This document shows positions 48,501 through 61,790 of a DNA stretch of 64,000 nucleotides, one piece after another. A program made the position numbers and the translations under genes. Positions within the stretch are counted from its first letter, which is position 1. Every line of letters begins with the position of its first letter. The notes under the pieces were generated by a model that ran no database searches, was not told where the DNA came from, and was given only the letters and a program-made list of their open reading frames with translations. The DNA is taken from contig JAMPIT010000884.1 of the NCBI GenBank assembly GCA_026261815.1, positions 17,754,210 to 17,818,209 on the forward strand, given 5' to 3'. This DNA comes from Monarcha castaneiventris obscurior (lineage: Eukaryota; Chordata; Aves; Passeriformes; Monarchidae).

Positions 48501-48661
48501 CATTTTGAGTCAGATGAAGCTCTTCTAATAACATTACTGGGGTTTGGATGGGGCTCTAAAACTGCTCCCAAGAATTTCAGGAACCTGGGTGCAATCCCTG
48601 TGGACAAGTTTACTTCCACAATTTTGATTCAAGATCCGAAACCACAAATTCTGGTTCAGAC
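39503..48661 (-). other. Probable B4GALNT3 intron 1; no exon recognised
   Basis: Apart from a short CR1 piece at 41711-41790, no gene, RNA or repeat family was recognised. Open frames of 169 codons (40294-40803) and 208 codons (42855-43481) on the + strand show no family signature. An island at about 43960-44180 is rich in AATTAGC, TGATTT and TGAGTG-like words and looks like possible regulatory sequence; weak inference. Confidence 0.5.
41711..41790 (-). mobile_element. Short CR1 3'-end fragment, - orientation
   Basis: TATCACAGAATCATAGAATA followed by an AAGGGAGCCACAAGGATCACTGAAGCCCAGC-type stretch is the reverse complement of the last ~70 bp of CR1. Severely 5'-truncated. Confidence 0.8.
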
Positions 48662-48664
48662 TTA

Positions 48665-49010
48665 GGTATCATTGAATGATTTGTGCTGAAAGGGACCTAA
48701 AAGACCACTCAGTTCCAACCCCTCTGCTGTGGACAGGGACATCTTCCACGAGAGCATGCTGCTCAGGGCCCCATCCAACCTGGTCTTGAACACTTCCAGG
48801 GATGGGACATCCACAACTTCTCTAGGCAGCCTGTAGCAGTGTCTCACCACCCTCACAGTGAAGAATTTCTCCCTAATATCTAATCTAAACCTGCCTTCTT
48901 TCAGTTTAAAGCTATTCCCTCTTGTCTTATCATTACACGCCCTTGTCAAAAGTTCCTTTCCAGCTTTCTTGTGGGCCACTTTTAGGTACTGGAAGGCTGC
49001 TATAAACATG
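48665..49010 (-). mobile_element. CR1 LINE 3' fragment, - orientation
   Basis: Starts with an eroded CR1 end (TCATTGAATGATTTGTGCTG, GAAAGGGACCTAAAAGACCA) and continues through CCAACCTGGTCTTGAACACT and GAAGAATTTCTCCCTAATAT to about 49010. The - strand keeps a readable remnant of the ORF2 C-terminus (FRLDIREKFF, LPREVVDVPSLEVF). Confidence 0.9.
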
Positions 49011-49777
49011 ATCAAACATTGATTAAAATGGCAGCAAAGGGCAACTGGAATATCAGGATATTCTTCAAGAATGTCTGAAATTTCTCACCAGACGCTGACA
49101 CCACCAAATCTACGCTCAAAGCTTTATCTGACCTCTGAGCCTAAATGCTAGCCTTCATCTGTCTTTGCAGAGGAACTGTGCATGCAACCTGACACCAGCA
49201 TCTCTATTTAGCAGAGCTGAGATTTGTAACACTGATTTCCTCTGAATCATCATCAAATACCAACTGCTAGTCAGGGCGGACAAACATGCAAAGACAGGCT
49301 AACATTTTGGTAAGTAATAGGAAATCCTATATACCTATGCCTTTAAAATCCATACCAAGCCTCAGAGTACTAAGGGGGCAAGAGCATGCTCGAGCTCTTC
49401 CATGACACAGGCTCAAAGCTCCCACGGACAAAACAAGCTGCCAGTCCTCCCTTCAGGCATCCTGCCTCTGAGCAAATGCATGCTGTGCAATGGGACAGGC
49501 TTCAGAGCACAGACATTTGCTTCTGGGACAGCTTTATTTACACAACACGGGTTGCTATGAGGAAAAATCAGGGTTGTGTAAACTCTCTTTACAGAGCTCT
49601 TACCCAGTGTCATAATTCCAAAACATGAACTTCTGAAATATTGTTTCTCCTCTTTCTGAACTAACTCCCACATCAAATGTCCTGCTTTGGATCTCAAACC
49701 AGCCTGTGCAACACACTTGACAAAAATAATTAAGAAAGCAGGAACCGGGAGGAGTTCACAGAAACTACTTTTGTCCC

Positions 49778-50000
49778 ACAGAATCACAGAGTTAGAAGGG
49801 ACCCACAAGGATCAGCGAGCCCAACTCCTGGCCCTGCACAGCACCACCCCAAGAATCCCAGAGAGCCTTGTACAAATGCTCCTTGAGCTCTCTCAGGCTG
49901 GTTCCGTGACCACTGCCCTGGGGAAACTGTTCCAGTGCCCAAAAAACCTCTGAGTGAAAAACCCTTTCCTGACATTCAACCTATACCCACGTATCCACAG
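49778..50000 (-). mobile_element. CR1 LINE 3' fragment, - orientation
   Basis: CACAGAATCACAGAGTTAGA and GGGACCCACAAGGATCAGCG mark the CR1 end, followed by the CTCCTGGCCCTGCACAGCAC segment and the CTCTGAGTGAAAAACCCTTT segment. About 220 bp, 5'-truncated. Its subfamily resembles the copy at 60300. Confidence 0.88.
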
Positions 50001-51176
50001 AGACAGAAAGAGCCTGTGTTTACCACTACCCTAGCCTGCTAAAACACTCACGCCTAAATCCCACTGTTTGAAAGAAGATTTATTGAGTTTACTGAATATA
50101 TTCAGCCTGCTGAACTGGGACAGACTCCACTCTCACTTGGGATTATTTTTTTAATGTGGTGTCTTCCAATTAAAAACTTTCTCAAGAAGACTTAGGAGAT
50201 ACCACACAAGAAGAGGCAAGAAGAACAATTTTAGTTTGCTCTGTAAATCTTGTCTTAAAAGTTCATTTGTTTTGAGCAACCCGGGGCTTCTCTCCTTGCA
50301 AAACCAGACCCTAACTCTTTCCTCAAGGTCCTTAAAAACCCACCAGAGCTGGGAGAGGGATGTTGATGGAGGAGGGATGCTCTGGGTGGCAGAGCCGGGA
50401 GATGCCCCTGGCTCACCCCTCCTGTGGAGCGGGACCGGGACCGAGCCAAGGGGCCCTGGGGCACCAGCAGCCCCCAAACTCCACACCCGGCCCGGCTCGG
50501 TTTGACAAGGCCCCCCAGCCTGCTCCAGCTCAGCCCCGCCCGGCTCTGCCCCCTCAGGCTGGGCTGGGCTCTGCCCTGCCCTGCCCTGTCCTCCTGCTTG
50601 TGCGTGGAACGCCATCCTTGAACTTTCCTCTGAAGGCTCCACAGTGCTGCTGTCATCTGCTCACGATGAGCACATCTGCAGATGTGCAGTCATACAATCA
50701 GAGGAAGTACAAATAAGACCCCTGCGTAAGGCACAGCACAGCTGAGAACCAGGGAGGTTTATGATTCAAGTAGTTTAAAGGACTTTTTACTGGCTGATAG
50801 AGAAGGTTCGGGTTGCTTTAGCCAAGTACATGCAGTAATAATGCACACACTTCGTGCAGAAAGGGAAGAAACAAAGCAACTGTTCTGCTCTTAGTTAATC
50901 CATAGGCACATCCCTCAAGAGAGGGGTTTTGAAGCTGATTAAGATCTTTCTTATCTGAAGTGCCAGCGATTGTTAAACTACATCTCTCACTTTCAGCTGA
51001 TTCCAAGTGTAGATCCTTTCTGAAGACCAAGTGGAAACAGATCCACATTCTTAGGGAAAAAACTCTAATATACTATATTTCCTGTCATTCTCTCCCTATA
51101 TAGGGAGTTTGAGTTGTTGCAGATTGTTGGGGGGTTTTTTTCACTGTGATGCAGCTTAAATATGTATTGTTATTAC

Positions 51177-51225
<49 letters not shown>

Positions 51226-52589
51226 GCTGGGAGTTGGAAACAAATTGAAATGCTTTAACAGTTGAAATATGATGGTAAAATCGTGCCAATGCTGCACTTT
51301 GTGAATGACATTTAAGCTGTATCATAAATTTAACTCATTTCTGTGCTACCTTCTGTATTAACAAAACCTGTGTGATAGGTCTAGTGTTTTATCACACTGC
51401 CCTAAATTCCATAAAATCAGGGGAACCACTTCTACTGCTCTGTCGGAACTTCCATGGAACTGGAAAGGTATTTACTGGGAAATTTCTGGTTTGAGTTCTG
51501 CTAAGCTTCTGCCCCAGACAGGACAAACTCAGAGCCACTCCCGAGCTGAGACGCAGCTGAACTTTGCGGAGCCCAGACTGCAGGGGCCAGCCAAATGCTG
51601 CTGCAGGGCCCCTGTTTTCCACAAGCAATCCCTGCCACCAGCAGGCATTCCTGAGGGCTTCCAGGAGGTGATCCTTCACCCAGCAGGAGACAGCCGGGTT
51701 AGTTGCCTTGGAGCTGGGCCAGCGTGCCTCACAGAGCTATCCTGTTTCAGCCGAATATTTAACTGTGCTGTAGCTTTCTACCAGAGCATTAAAATTGCCC
51801 TTCCAACTGCTTAAGGTGGCTTGCAAGGACTGATTGCAAAATTACCATTTTCTTTCCAACGCACTGGAAATTTCCATAAGCCAAGGAAGAGGGCTTCCGA
51901 CTGCCCAGCACTCGTCCAGCTAATGAACTTCAGGACAAACGAAACCCTAACAACTGTCCAATCTGCCTCTTGTGTAATTCAGTACAGGAAACTCACAGTA
52001 ATTCCTGTACTGGCTCCAGAATAAATATCCACTGAAAATGCCATCTGACATTGGTTATTTACATGCTGACCTGAGATTTCATCCTTCTCAGTCTCTTTAC
52101 TAAGTTTTACTGACCTTTTCCACAGGCTCCTGGTGTGATTCCTACCAAGCTCCCCTGACTGTTCAATTTCAGTCGTTTTCCATAATGGTAAGAGTGTACT
52201 GCCTTACACAACCTAACCACGTATATCAAAATACCCATTTCTAGCATGCTCTGCCAAAACTGAAGGCAAGTAAAAGCAGCTGTCCTCTCAACTGCATTTT
52301 GCCAAAGGTTGTTTATTGTCTGTCCTTTATGTGCCTCTGACCCCAATCACTCACAAAGCTCCAGGCTCTACATTGCTAGGAGAGCATCAGACCTCAGGTC
52401 TGGGGCTCTGAAACGTTACAGTACAGTTCATGTGCTACACACTGTTCTATAGGAAAAGTTCCCAGAGCAATGTCTCCTGGGATGGAGATGAGGGCTGTGT
52501 GTGTTTATGACTTCCTGGGCTCCAAAAATAGCCCAGGGCAGTTCATTCTTCAATACCCTTTTAATCTATTTTTAATGCATGCTAATACC
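50001..52589. other. No gene recognised; contains an (ATT)16 microsatellite
   Basis: A GC-rich patch at 50380-50600 has few CpG-flanked promoter features and no reading frame resembling the missing B4GALNT3 first exon on the - strand. Nothing else was recognised. Confidence 0.45.
51178..51225. repeat. (ATT)16 microsatellite
   Basis: Sixteen uninterrupted ATT units, flanked on the left by impure GTTATTACT units. Likely length-polymorphic. Confidence 0.97.
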
Positions 52590-52830
52590 AAGGCACAGGA
52601 TTGCTGAGGTTGGACAGCACCCCTGGAAATCATCTGGTCTGAACCCCTGCTCACAGCAGCATCACTGTCACCTAAAGCAGGTTGCACCAGAATCCCAAAG
52701 TCCTTTCCTTGCAAAGCTCCCTAAAACTGTCTCCCATGGGATTCTCTGAAGCAGATCCCTAAACGTGGCAAAGTCTTCTCTCATGAAGCCCAGGGCTGTA
52801 ACTGGCCTTGTTCCAAGTTAACTCCAGTCT
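52590..52830 (-). mobile_element. Old diverged CR1 fragment, - orientation
   Basis: CACAGGATTGCTGAGGTTGG, CATCTGGTCTGAACCCCTGC, and CCTAAAGCAGGTTGCACCAG match the pattern of the CR1 3' region reversed, but with many substitutions. The right boundary is approximate. Confidence 0.7.
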
Positions 52831-55800
52831 GCTCACCACACAAGGCAAAAATAATCTGTGAAGCAGTTTTAAGACAGCCAGTCATCTACATACACTGATA
52901 ACTCTAAACCCCAAAAGTTTACAACTTCACTACTTTTGAAAAGCGTGCCTCTAAGTACCTTGGAAGCAGAAGTCCCAAGGGAAAGTGCTGGGATTTGAGC
53001 CAAGCCACACGTGTGCCTGTTTAGAGCCTAGCCTAAAATGGCAATACAATAAACTACTCCAGAGTATGCAAAAATACTGCGAGGTTTCCTCTCTCACTCT
53101 GTGCTGTCCATCTCCCCATCAGAGATGCACCTTCTTCACAGCAAGTTTCAAGTCTGTGATCAAAAATCTTTGTGATCTTGGAAAATGAGAATGGAAGGAC
53201 AAAAGAGAAGAGATTGAATGCCAGAAGGAATAAGGTTTTGCAACCTAAGTTTATTATTCATATTCCTACTATAATAATGAGATAAGAATTTTTTTTCATT
53301 CAAATAAAGCAACCACAGAATAATATCCAGGCGACCACATCAGCATTTCATAGGATTCCTAAAACTTGGAGCAGAAAGTAAATCCTGTTTGCTGCAGGAT
53401 GTTAGGGCTTTGTCTATTGTATTTCATAACACACCTAAGTGCCACTGTTGGACACACTCTTCTGCTTGGAGAGTTGATGCCAAAACAATGCAATGGGATT
53501 TTCAGCAGTCTGCTGTCCAGGAGCTTATCCATCCAGAAAAGTCCTGCTGTGGTGGGATATGCCCACAGGTAAACTGGCAGCAAACCAAAATTGCTCACCT
53601 CCACCATGTTCACTTCTGTGCTGCCCTGGGTCCTGGCAAGAGCTAAGCCGAGAGGAAGAGCTGGGGGTGCAGTGCATGAGGAGAAGAGAGAATGGCCCAA
53701 CGCGCTCTCCTACAGCCTCACTCTTTGAGCCAACATCAACAGTGACACTCGCACAGCAGATATCACACACTGGGTTTTACCTGCTCCTAAGGATCTGGGC
53801 TGCCTGAGTGAGTTTTGTCACACCTTTGCACAACCCTGACTGAAATGTGAGGTGTGTGTTCAGCCCTGGCTCAGACAGCACTGCAAAGATGGGGCTTTCA
53901 CCCTCTCTGAAAAGCAGCTGTGCTGATGTGTGAAAATTCAGTAACCGCAACAGCAGCACTGATGAAAGACCAGGACAAAGACTGTGAAAAGTAAATATGG
54001 AATGAGTAAATTCCAGCATGTCCTGGATGCCAGCATGCTCTCCTTGACTGCTTTCAGTCAACATTTGATGGTGAGAGTAACACAAACCTGATTTACAGAA
54101 ATACTGTGAGGCTCAATTATTTCACTTTCCAAAACACCAAAAAATACCAGGATGGAGAGTCTGATTCACAGGGTCTGTGCACTCAGGCTCACACAGATTT
54201 TTTACAAAAATGCTACTGGTTCTATTGGAAAGATCAGGCCTCTGGGCACTCTGATCCTCATTAGAAATAAGAAAAAAACTTGCTTTCTAGTTAAAAAAAA
54301 AATCTGAACTCTATCTCAGAAGCTGGCAAAATAAGCCTCACTGGGCTTAGCTTCAAATCCTTGTAACTGCATAATTTGGAAATGTCAGAGCAACATTTTT
54401 TATTCATCTTTGCATATGATCAAAAGCATGACTGTCACAAACCCAGAGACACACAGCATGTCCCAGAACTTTGGTGAAATCTGGTCCCTAAAGCATTCAG
54501 CTGCTGCGAGTAACCCTTGTGGAGCGATGTCCTTTATGAACATTTCTAACTATTTTGGGTCATCTCAAATAAAAGAAGAGTTTAAAAAACAGAGCATGCA
54601 TAATTTTCCAACAGACTCCACAGAAATTTTTAGGATGTTTTAAAACCTATCCCCATATCTAACCCCAGAAGTCTTCCAGGTCTTTTCCACAAAACCTGAG
54701 CTCACTTATGCTGGCAATGTAGCGGGCTCTCTGGATAGGCAAGCTCTCACCCAGCAATAGCTCAAATGAGAGGAAATACACCTCTGGCACAACACTAACT
54801 TAAAAATTTTAACAAACAGGAAATATCACAGAAGAGAAAAAAACCCCATTTTTTGTTTTCTACCAACTCTGCAATAACAAGATGACTGTCCAATTTATTC
54901 CATCCCTTCTCATCTGACCTCTCCACGTTTTTTATTTATTTTCTTTTCTCCCTCAAGGGCACTCCCTTGCCCTCTCAGACTCTTACAGCCTCTGTTTTGG
55001 GGCAGCACACAGATTTTCCAGTCTCCCAGCGGCCCTGCTGAGACTCCTCCTTAAAGCTCTCTCATGTTTCTTGGGGAGCTCTGTCTCCTCTTTCATCAGC
55101 TGCCTGCAAGTCCTGCCCCAGTCTTACAGCACTGGGAAGAAACACAACTCAACAGCATTAATAAATGATAGCTGGTCCCTCCTCTCCCTTTCATCTCCTC
55201 TCCTCTGGCTGTAAGCAATCCCGAGGCGAGGAGCAGGCATCTGCACGGGCCAGGCTGTGGTGCTGCCTTGTCAAGCTCCAGGACTGACTCCAGGACAGGC
55301 TGTCATCCCAGCAGGTTGGTGATGGAGCCAAAACATTCTCCCCAGCTGCTCCAGCCAACACCCTCAGTGGAGAACACCTGGTGGCTCCAGCACCATTACA
55401 TTTTACCTGGTGGCCACAGACTGCTCCCAAGAAATCAGCTGCCACTCCCTGGTCCTTCCCTGCTTGGTGCCCAAGGCTCTTCTCACAAAAGCCCATTAGA
55501 TTTTGTGATTCATCCCTCACCCCAGGGTAAATCTAAAAAAACAAGCAATGATGAGGAGAAAAAAGAGGAACTGTCATATGAAAAAAAAATTATAAGCTAT
55601 TCCTTCCACCCAGGATTTCCCCATCTCAGGCATGAGAAAAGCACCAATTAAACCATTACAGCAGGCTCCCAGAGCTCCAGCAGGGGCTGGGTGTGATGGA
55701 CACCAAATGGCCCTGCTGACTCCTGACCTGCTACAAGGGCCTGGCAGAACCCTTAGGGCTCATGTCCTTACAGTGTAGAGTCATACCTCTCACAGCAAAA

Positions 55801-58800
55801 CAAGTCCTTTCCCCTCCCCAGCCTGACAAGACGTAGCTCTGAACTCTAACAGATTGATGGGAGCACAATTTTGGGGGGGCTGTGGTGTGGTACCTGTGAA
55901 CCTGAGACAGAAGAATAAATCCCTAGTGAAATCCTGACTCTTCAATACCACAAGCAAAGCAGGAGCCACAGGGGAGCACAGAGGAGCAACACGGTGTGCA
56001 GACTTTAAGTGGGACCCATGAGATGGCAAAATGCAATTACAGTCAAAGAGATGATACAGGACAGCATTTCAGTATCCTGTATTTTGTCTCTTTTTAGTAG
56101 CTTGCTCCAGTTTGCTCAGCTTTCATATCAAAAGGATGTTTTCTAACCAGTGGTGCTGCAAACCGCACGCTGGAAAACCAAGCCAGGTTATTTTTTGCTC
56201 CTTAAAAACAAAAACATTGCCCACCAGGGGTTTTGCCCAATGGTCCAAACTGCCCAGCTGCTCATTTGTGTGCACAGCTGTATACAGTTTGTACAGAGCT
56301 GTGCAGCTATGGGAGTGGAAGGAACAGAGCAAAACCAAGCTGCCACAACCAGCAACATTAAAAAAAGACTCTTTTTACCACTAATTTTCCCAGTAATTAA
56401 AGTAGCTTTCTTCCAGTTTTCTGAGTGCTTGAACCACCCTGGAAGAATCAACCCCAACATATTTTTAAACCATGTTTTGGTTTACTCAGAGAGGGCCAAC
56501 TTTTAATTCATTTCTTATAAGCATTCACAACAGGCCTGGATTATCTAAAGGCTAGCCTTAGCCAGATCAGGAGGAAAATAAGAAAGAAAAAGCAGTGCCC
56601 ATACAACTGTTAACATCAAATACATGCCAGCAGATTTTGATCTGCTCCTGGGAGTTCCACAAGCAAACAAACAAAGGGAAATAAATATGGCAGATTATCT
56701 GCTGCAATTTCTTCACTCAACTCTAAGACCTTCTGCCAGAGATGCAGTTCCTGTGCATGGAACAGAAACCACAGAGGCCCGCCTAGGGCCACTCAGCAGG
56801 CAGACTGGTCCAAACTTAGTGAGTGCTGCTGGTTTCAATTAGGGACCAGAGCTGGTGCTTTAACTCCATTTTACAAGAAAGGGTCTCTCTGAAAAGTCAC
56901 AGCGTATGCACAGTACCTCGCTGTGCAGGAAAGAAAAGCCTTAAGTAGGAATTTAGTAATTAGCAGATCAGGCCATTGGTTCATCCCATCAGATAATCCA
57001 CCTCTGACCAGTGGCCAACATCTAATGTTTAAAAGGCAGAAGAAAACAACCTTCAAAAGTACCTTTAGCTGTATTACTTTACAGACAAGGAAAAAAAAAA
57101 AGTCCTCATGACCTACAGAAACAGCTTATGCCCTGCAGCACAAATTGTGATTACTCTTCTCTTACCATGCATAGTTGCAAGTGTTACACTTAGTCATAAA
57201 ATTATCCAACCCTTAAAAAAATTCCAGCCACACCACTTGCATCACTGGCTCCTGCAGCACTGGATTAACCATGCTGAAAGCACCCAGCACGCACACAATA
57301 GATTTATTTCACAAACAGTGCTTTTCAGGTTCATGGCGAAACTCCCATTAAGAGGTATGGTGCTGAAGGGAATTGAGACTGATTTAATCTGTAAAGCCAC
57401 TTTGAATTCTGCTGTAGGACCACCTTTAAGTTGTCTCCCTTCACAGGGGGAAAAAAAAAGGATACAGGTATCTTACACAAGAAAATCCTGTCACAAGAAA
57501 AGCTCTTTTGCCTCAGCCACCTTTGCTATTCCCTCCCCTTGGTCCTTCTGAGACCTTATAGTATCCCTGAGCACTGAAGCACACAGAGCTAGCTGCTCTG
57601 CTCCGGACAGAGATCTGTCTGGGTTCAAGGGAATGTCAGAGCTCAGTCATGCCTGTTTATGTTCTCTTCCATTTTTAAAACAAAGCTGCTCCGGACCATA
57701 TTGGCTGCAGCCCAGTGGGAGCCCTACCGCTGGCTTCTGTGGGCTTAGATCCAGCCCCTGGCCTCACTCTATTTATGTTTTCATGAGCTGCAGCAAGCAA
57801 GGCAGACAGCTTTGTTGCACAGCCAATTTTTTACCATCCAGACTAGTGAATGACTCCTGGGTCGCTTCTCCTCCTGAGCAGCCCGTGTGATGATTTTTGA
57901 TACAAGTTTCCTTGTATTTTTCAGTTTCAGGTGCAAGGTGTCCGCTTTCATGGTGGCCTTTCCAAACAACTCCAGTAACTCAGAGGGATCCAGTTATGCA
58001 GATGAAGGATGTATTGGTTTGACCATGTCAAATCTCACACAGCCTGACTTTAATTAGCTCCTTATGGCCTGGCTTTGAGCTCAGAAATGCTGTGATAAAT
58101 CTGGAGTAACTGCCCTGAGCAGCAGAGTTTTGAAAACAGTGTTTGGACCCTGAAGTGAAGTTCTGACCTTTTACACTCCTGCAAGGGCTGACCAGTAAAC
58201 GTCTGTGAGAGCAAAACCACGTCCAGGCAAAACCAGACTTCCAGGGCCCACCTTTCAAACCTAGGTGCCCCTAAGCCATCAAGTTCGACCATGTCAAGCA
58301 AGTGACTTCCTGCAGTTAGGACCCTGCCGTGGCATCCTCTGCTCCCCTCCCATAGGAATTCTTTGAGGTGAGACTGGCTTGCCTAAAGCAAATCCCTGGG
58401 GAAAGCCAGGTATTTCATCCCAGTTTTACAGCAATGCAAAGGATGGGAGGATAAAGGGCGTCCTGCTATGGAGCAGGTGAGGCTGGGTGCAGCCAATGGA
58501 TGTTACTCCTGCTGGGTTCAGTTCAGTGCTAGCAAGTGCATGAGGATCCCTGTGGAGGTCCAGCTGCTCAAACTGGAGCTGGGCTTGGCCCACAGCCTCA
58601 CAGGACCCACGAGCAGCTCCTTGCACCTTCCTGTCCTTTCAGCACACGATGCTGCCAGTGCCACTGCTGCAGGGACACCTTTGTGCTGTCATCACACGTC
58701 AGCATGTGCTGCCACCATGGCAGTTCATCCACGGGGCATGGTGCTGTCCCACTGCCTCTGACTGTCCCCTCCCAGCTGCCCCAGACCCAGTCCTTTCCAT

Positions 58801-60297
58801 TACCCACTAGTCCTGACCACTGAAGCTGTTTCCTCAGATGCTTATCGGTAACCCAATCCTAGCTCATGCCCCAGCTATTTCCCACTGATCCCTGGCCTCT
58901 CCGTCTCTTGGTCCCTTTGCAACCCTTCCAGGGCTACTCATTCAAAGTAACCAGCACTGAAATTCCCCTACCCGGCCTGCATGGTAGACAGGCATGGTCT
59001 CCTCCTGGTTTGATGGTCTGTGCTAACAGCTGCCACTCAGTCCAGCCGCAGCTCTTTCTCACACTGGAGTTTAGCCAAATCCTTCTTGTTCAGCCAGTTT
59101 CTTCCTCCACCATTGCCAGATCCCCAGGCAAAGTGCACAGAACTGGTACCTGAGTCCCTGCAGAGCTTCACCCAGCAGTGCTGTGGCACAGGTAGTGGTG
59201 TGCTCAGGCAAGGTGTGTGCTGGGGTACCACAGTTACTGCTGCTTACTGTCACCAGCAGCCCACAGCTGCACAAGGAGGTTTCTGCAAGTCACCAAGAAG
59301 CCCAGATGACCTGACAGAGCCAGCATCTGCCCTCAGATTAAACAGATGGGTAAAAACAACTGTGTGCACATGGTCTGGAGAAAGTGTCCTAAATCATAGC
59401 ACTGTCCACAGGATTGTTACTTGTGACAGTTGTACTCGATTCCACACACAGCTCATCCCCAGAGACCAGCAGCAACCCACACTGAGCAAGAACAGTGGCT
59501 GGGGTCTGGATTCCTCCCCCAATTTCCCTGTTCCCACTCACCCTCAGCCAGTGTCACCCACTTCACACCCAGTTCCCTTGGCCATGACCAGTCAGCCTCC
59601 TCTCTGCAACATCTCCAGCACCACAATGAAACACAGAGGGGCTTTGGCATCATGCATTCTGATATACTCACAAGCACCCCTCCTTCTTTTTACCCTCAAT
59701 ATCCCGAATTTCTCAGGTGACATGAGCGAGAGCTGGGAGAAGGCAGAAGGGCTCCCTGTGACACTCTGCTCTTGGGAGCCAGGACAGCCTTCCCCAGCAA
59801 GTGGAGAGGCAATGACTGACCCCAGCTCCCTGCACAGACCCTCCCATCAAAGCCTTCCTGCAGGACAGCTACAGAGTCACTCACAGATGGGCTCTGCTGG
59901 GCAGGAGGTCCGGCAAACGCCTCAGAGCACCTGGGTTGTAAAGGAGATCCTCTGCACAAGTTCCCTTCAGATGTGGACAAAGCAGACCTGGCCCTCTCAG
60001 TGCACCAACAGAACAAAATTCAGTTGTGAAGTTTTATTTCAAAAAATGTGGAGAATTTGTTACAGGGTTGAAATCTCAAGATCTCTACACTCTGCCTTAG
60101 TGTTATGTGCTGCTGTGCCCTGTTAACCTCTAAGTGACCAGACAACTACTAACATCTGTTATCTTGGCTAATGAAAGCACAAACAAGACTCCCAAATTAA
60201 GAATAGTTTCTTGGAATTTTAAACTTTTTCAGCAACAATATTCTTTTCATCTTAACAAACTACAAGTGACAACTCTTTGTTTTAAGATCTCTGCCTC
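52831..60297. other. No gene recognised; includes one unusually long open frame
   Basis: No exon, RNA gene or repeat family was recognised with confidence. The + strand frame from the TGA at 59011 stays open to 60126 (about 370 codons) without family resemblance; see findings. Confidence 0.4.
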
Positions 60298-61790
60298 CTG
60301 AGATCACAGAATATGCTGTGTAGAAAGGGACCCACAAGGCTCACTGAGTCCAGCTCCTGGCCCTGCACAGCACCATCCCCAAGAGTCACACCATGTGTCC
60401 GAGACTGTTGTCCAAACACTTGAGCTCTGTCAGGCTTGGTGCTGTGACCACCCTCTGGGTGAAGCACCTTTTCTTACATCCAAACTAAACCTCCCCTGAT
60501 AAAACTTCAGGTCACTTCCTAGGGTCCTGTCGCTGGTCACCACAGAGAAGAGATCAGTGTCTGCCCCTCATCTTCCCCTCATGAGCTAATTGTAGACTGC
60601 AATGAGGTCTCCCTTCAGCCTCCTCCAGGCTGAACAGAACAATGCCCTCAGCTGCTCCTCATATTGTTTCCCCTCAAGGCCCTTCACCATCTTCGTGGCC
60701 TTCTGTGGACGCTCTCTAATAGCTGAATGTCTTTTTTATATTGTGGCACCCAAACTGCCCCCTCACTCGAGGGGAGGCCACCCCAGCCCAGAGCAGAGCG
60801 GGACAATCCCTCCCTTGCCCATCTGATGCTGTGCCTGATGCCCCCCAGCACACAGTTGGCCCTCCTGGCTGCCAGGGCACTGCTCACTCAGATTCAGCTT
60901 TCCATCGACCAGGATCCCCAGGTCTCTTTCTGTGGTACTGCTTTCCAGAATCTCATTGCCCAGTCTGTCTGTACATCCAGGGTTGCCCCACATCAGGAGC
61001 AGAATCTGTCACTTTCCCTTGTTGCACTTCATATGGCTGGTGATTGCCCAGCCCTTTGATTTGTTGAGGTCTCTCTGCGGAGCCTTCCTGCCTTCGAGGG
61101 AGTCAGCAGCTCCTCCCACCTTTGTATGGTCTGCAAACTTACTTAGTACCCCTTACAGTCCTGTGTCCAAGTCATTGGGACTCTCATCTGCTCTCCTCAT
61201 GTCCAGAGCTGAGGTTTTGCTGGGACTTTTCCTCCTGTCAACGGAGATGTTAAACTCAATCGCTTCATGGTTGCTGTGGCTGAGATGGCCACCAATCTCC
61301 ACTTCAGCAACAAGACCCTCTCTGTAGACAAGCAGCAGATCAAGGAGGGCATCTTTCTGAGTCCTCTCCCTTAGGACCTGTTCCATAAAGTTGTCATCCA
61401 GGTTTTTCAGGAATCTTCTGGTTGCACCCAGGTTGTACCACCCGTGTGATGCTCCCAGTTAATTTCTGGCAAGCTCTCCAGAAGGACATGGGCAGTTGAC
61501 TTGGAAGTGTTCCCTTAGCTCCTCAAAGACTAATGTGTCAGTGTCACTGTCCTGGCTGGGAGGTCTATAGCAGACTCCCACAATGACATCTACATTATTT
61601 GTTTGCTCTTTAATTCTCACCCAGAGGCTCTCAGCTGTGCCATTGCCAACTGTGAGCTCTGTACATTCTAACCCTTGTATTTCAGACAGTGCCACCTCTC
61701 CAGGTGAGGAGATGGTGTGGGATAGTGGGCAGAATTTGAAATGCAAATGCATGGTTGCAACCCTAGAAAGGAAACTTGCAATGGCCATGT
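60298..61790 (-). mobile_element. Internally rearranged CR1 LINE: endonuclease part joined to 3' region, - orientation
   Basis: The left part (60298 to about 61170) is a CR1 3' region, starting with AGATCACAGAATATGCTGTG and including the GCCAGGGCACTGCTCACTCA and GGTCTGCAAACTTACTTAGT segments. The right part (about 61180-61790) encodes, on the - strand and with stops or shifts, the CR1 ORF2 endonuclease: WVRIKEQTNNVDVIVGVCYR, RERTQKDALLDLLLVYREG and the terminal motif HSNHEAIEF (SDH-type motif with Asp replaced by Asn). The reverse transcriptase core expected between these is missing. Non-functional. Confidence 0.88.

Noticed and set aside
50380..50640. GC-rich patch considered as B4GALNT3 exon 1
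   Set aside because: No - strand ATG followed by a basic tail and hydrophobic anchor with a phase-1 donor was found; Gly/Pro/Ala-rich frames do not resemble the family.
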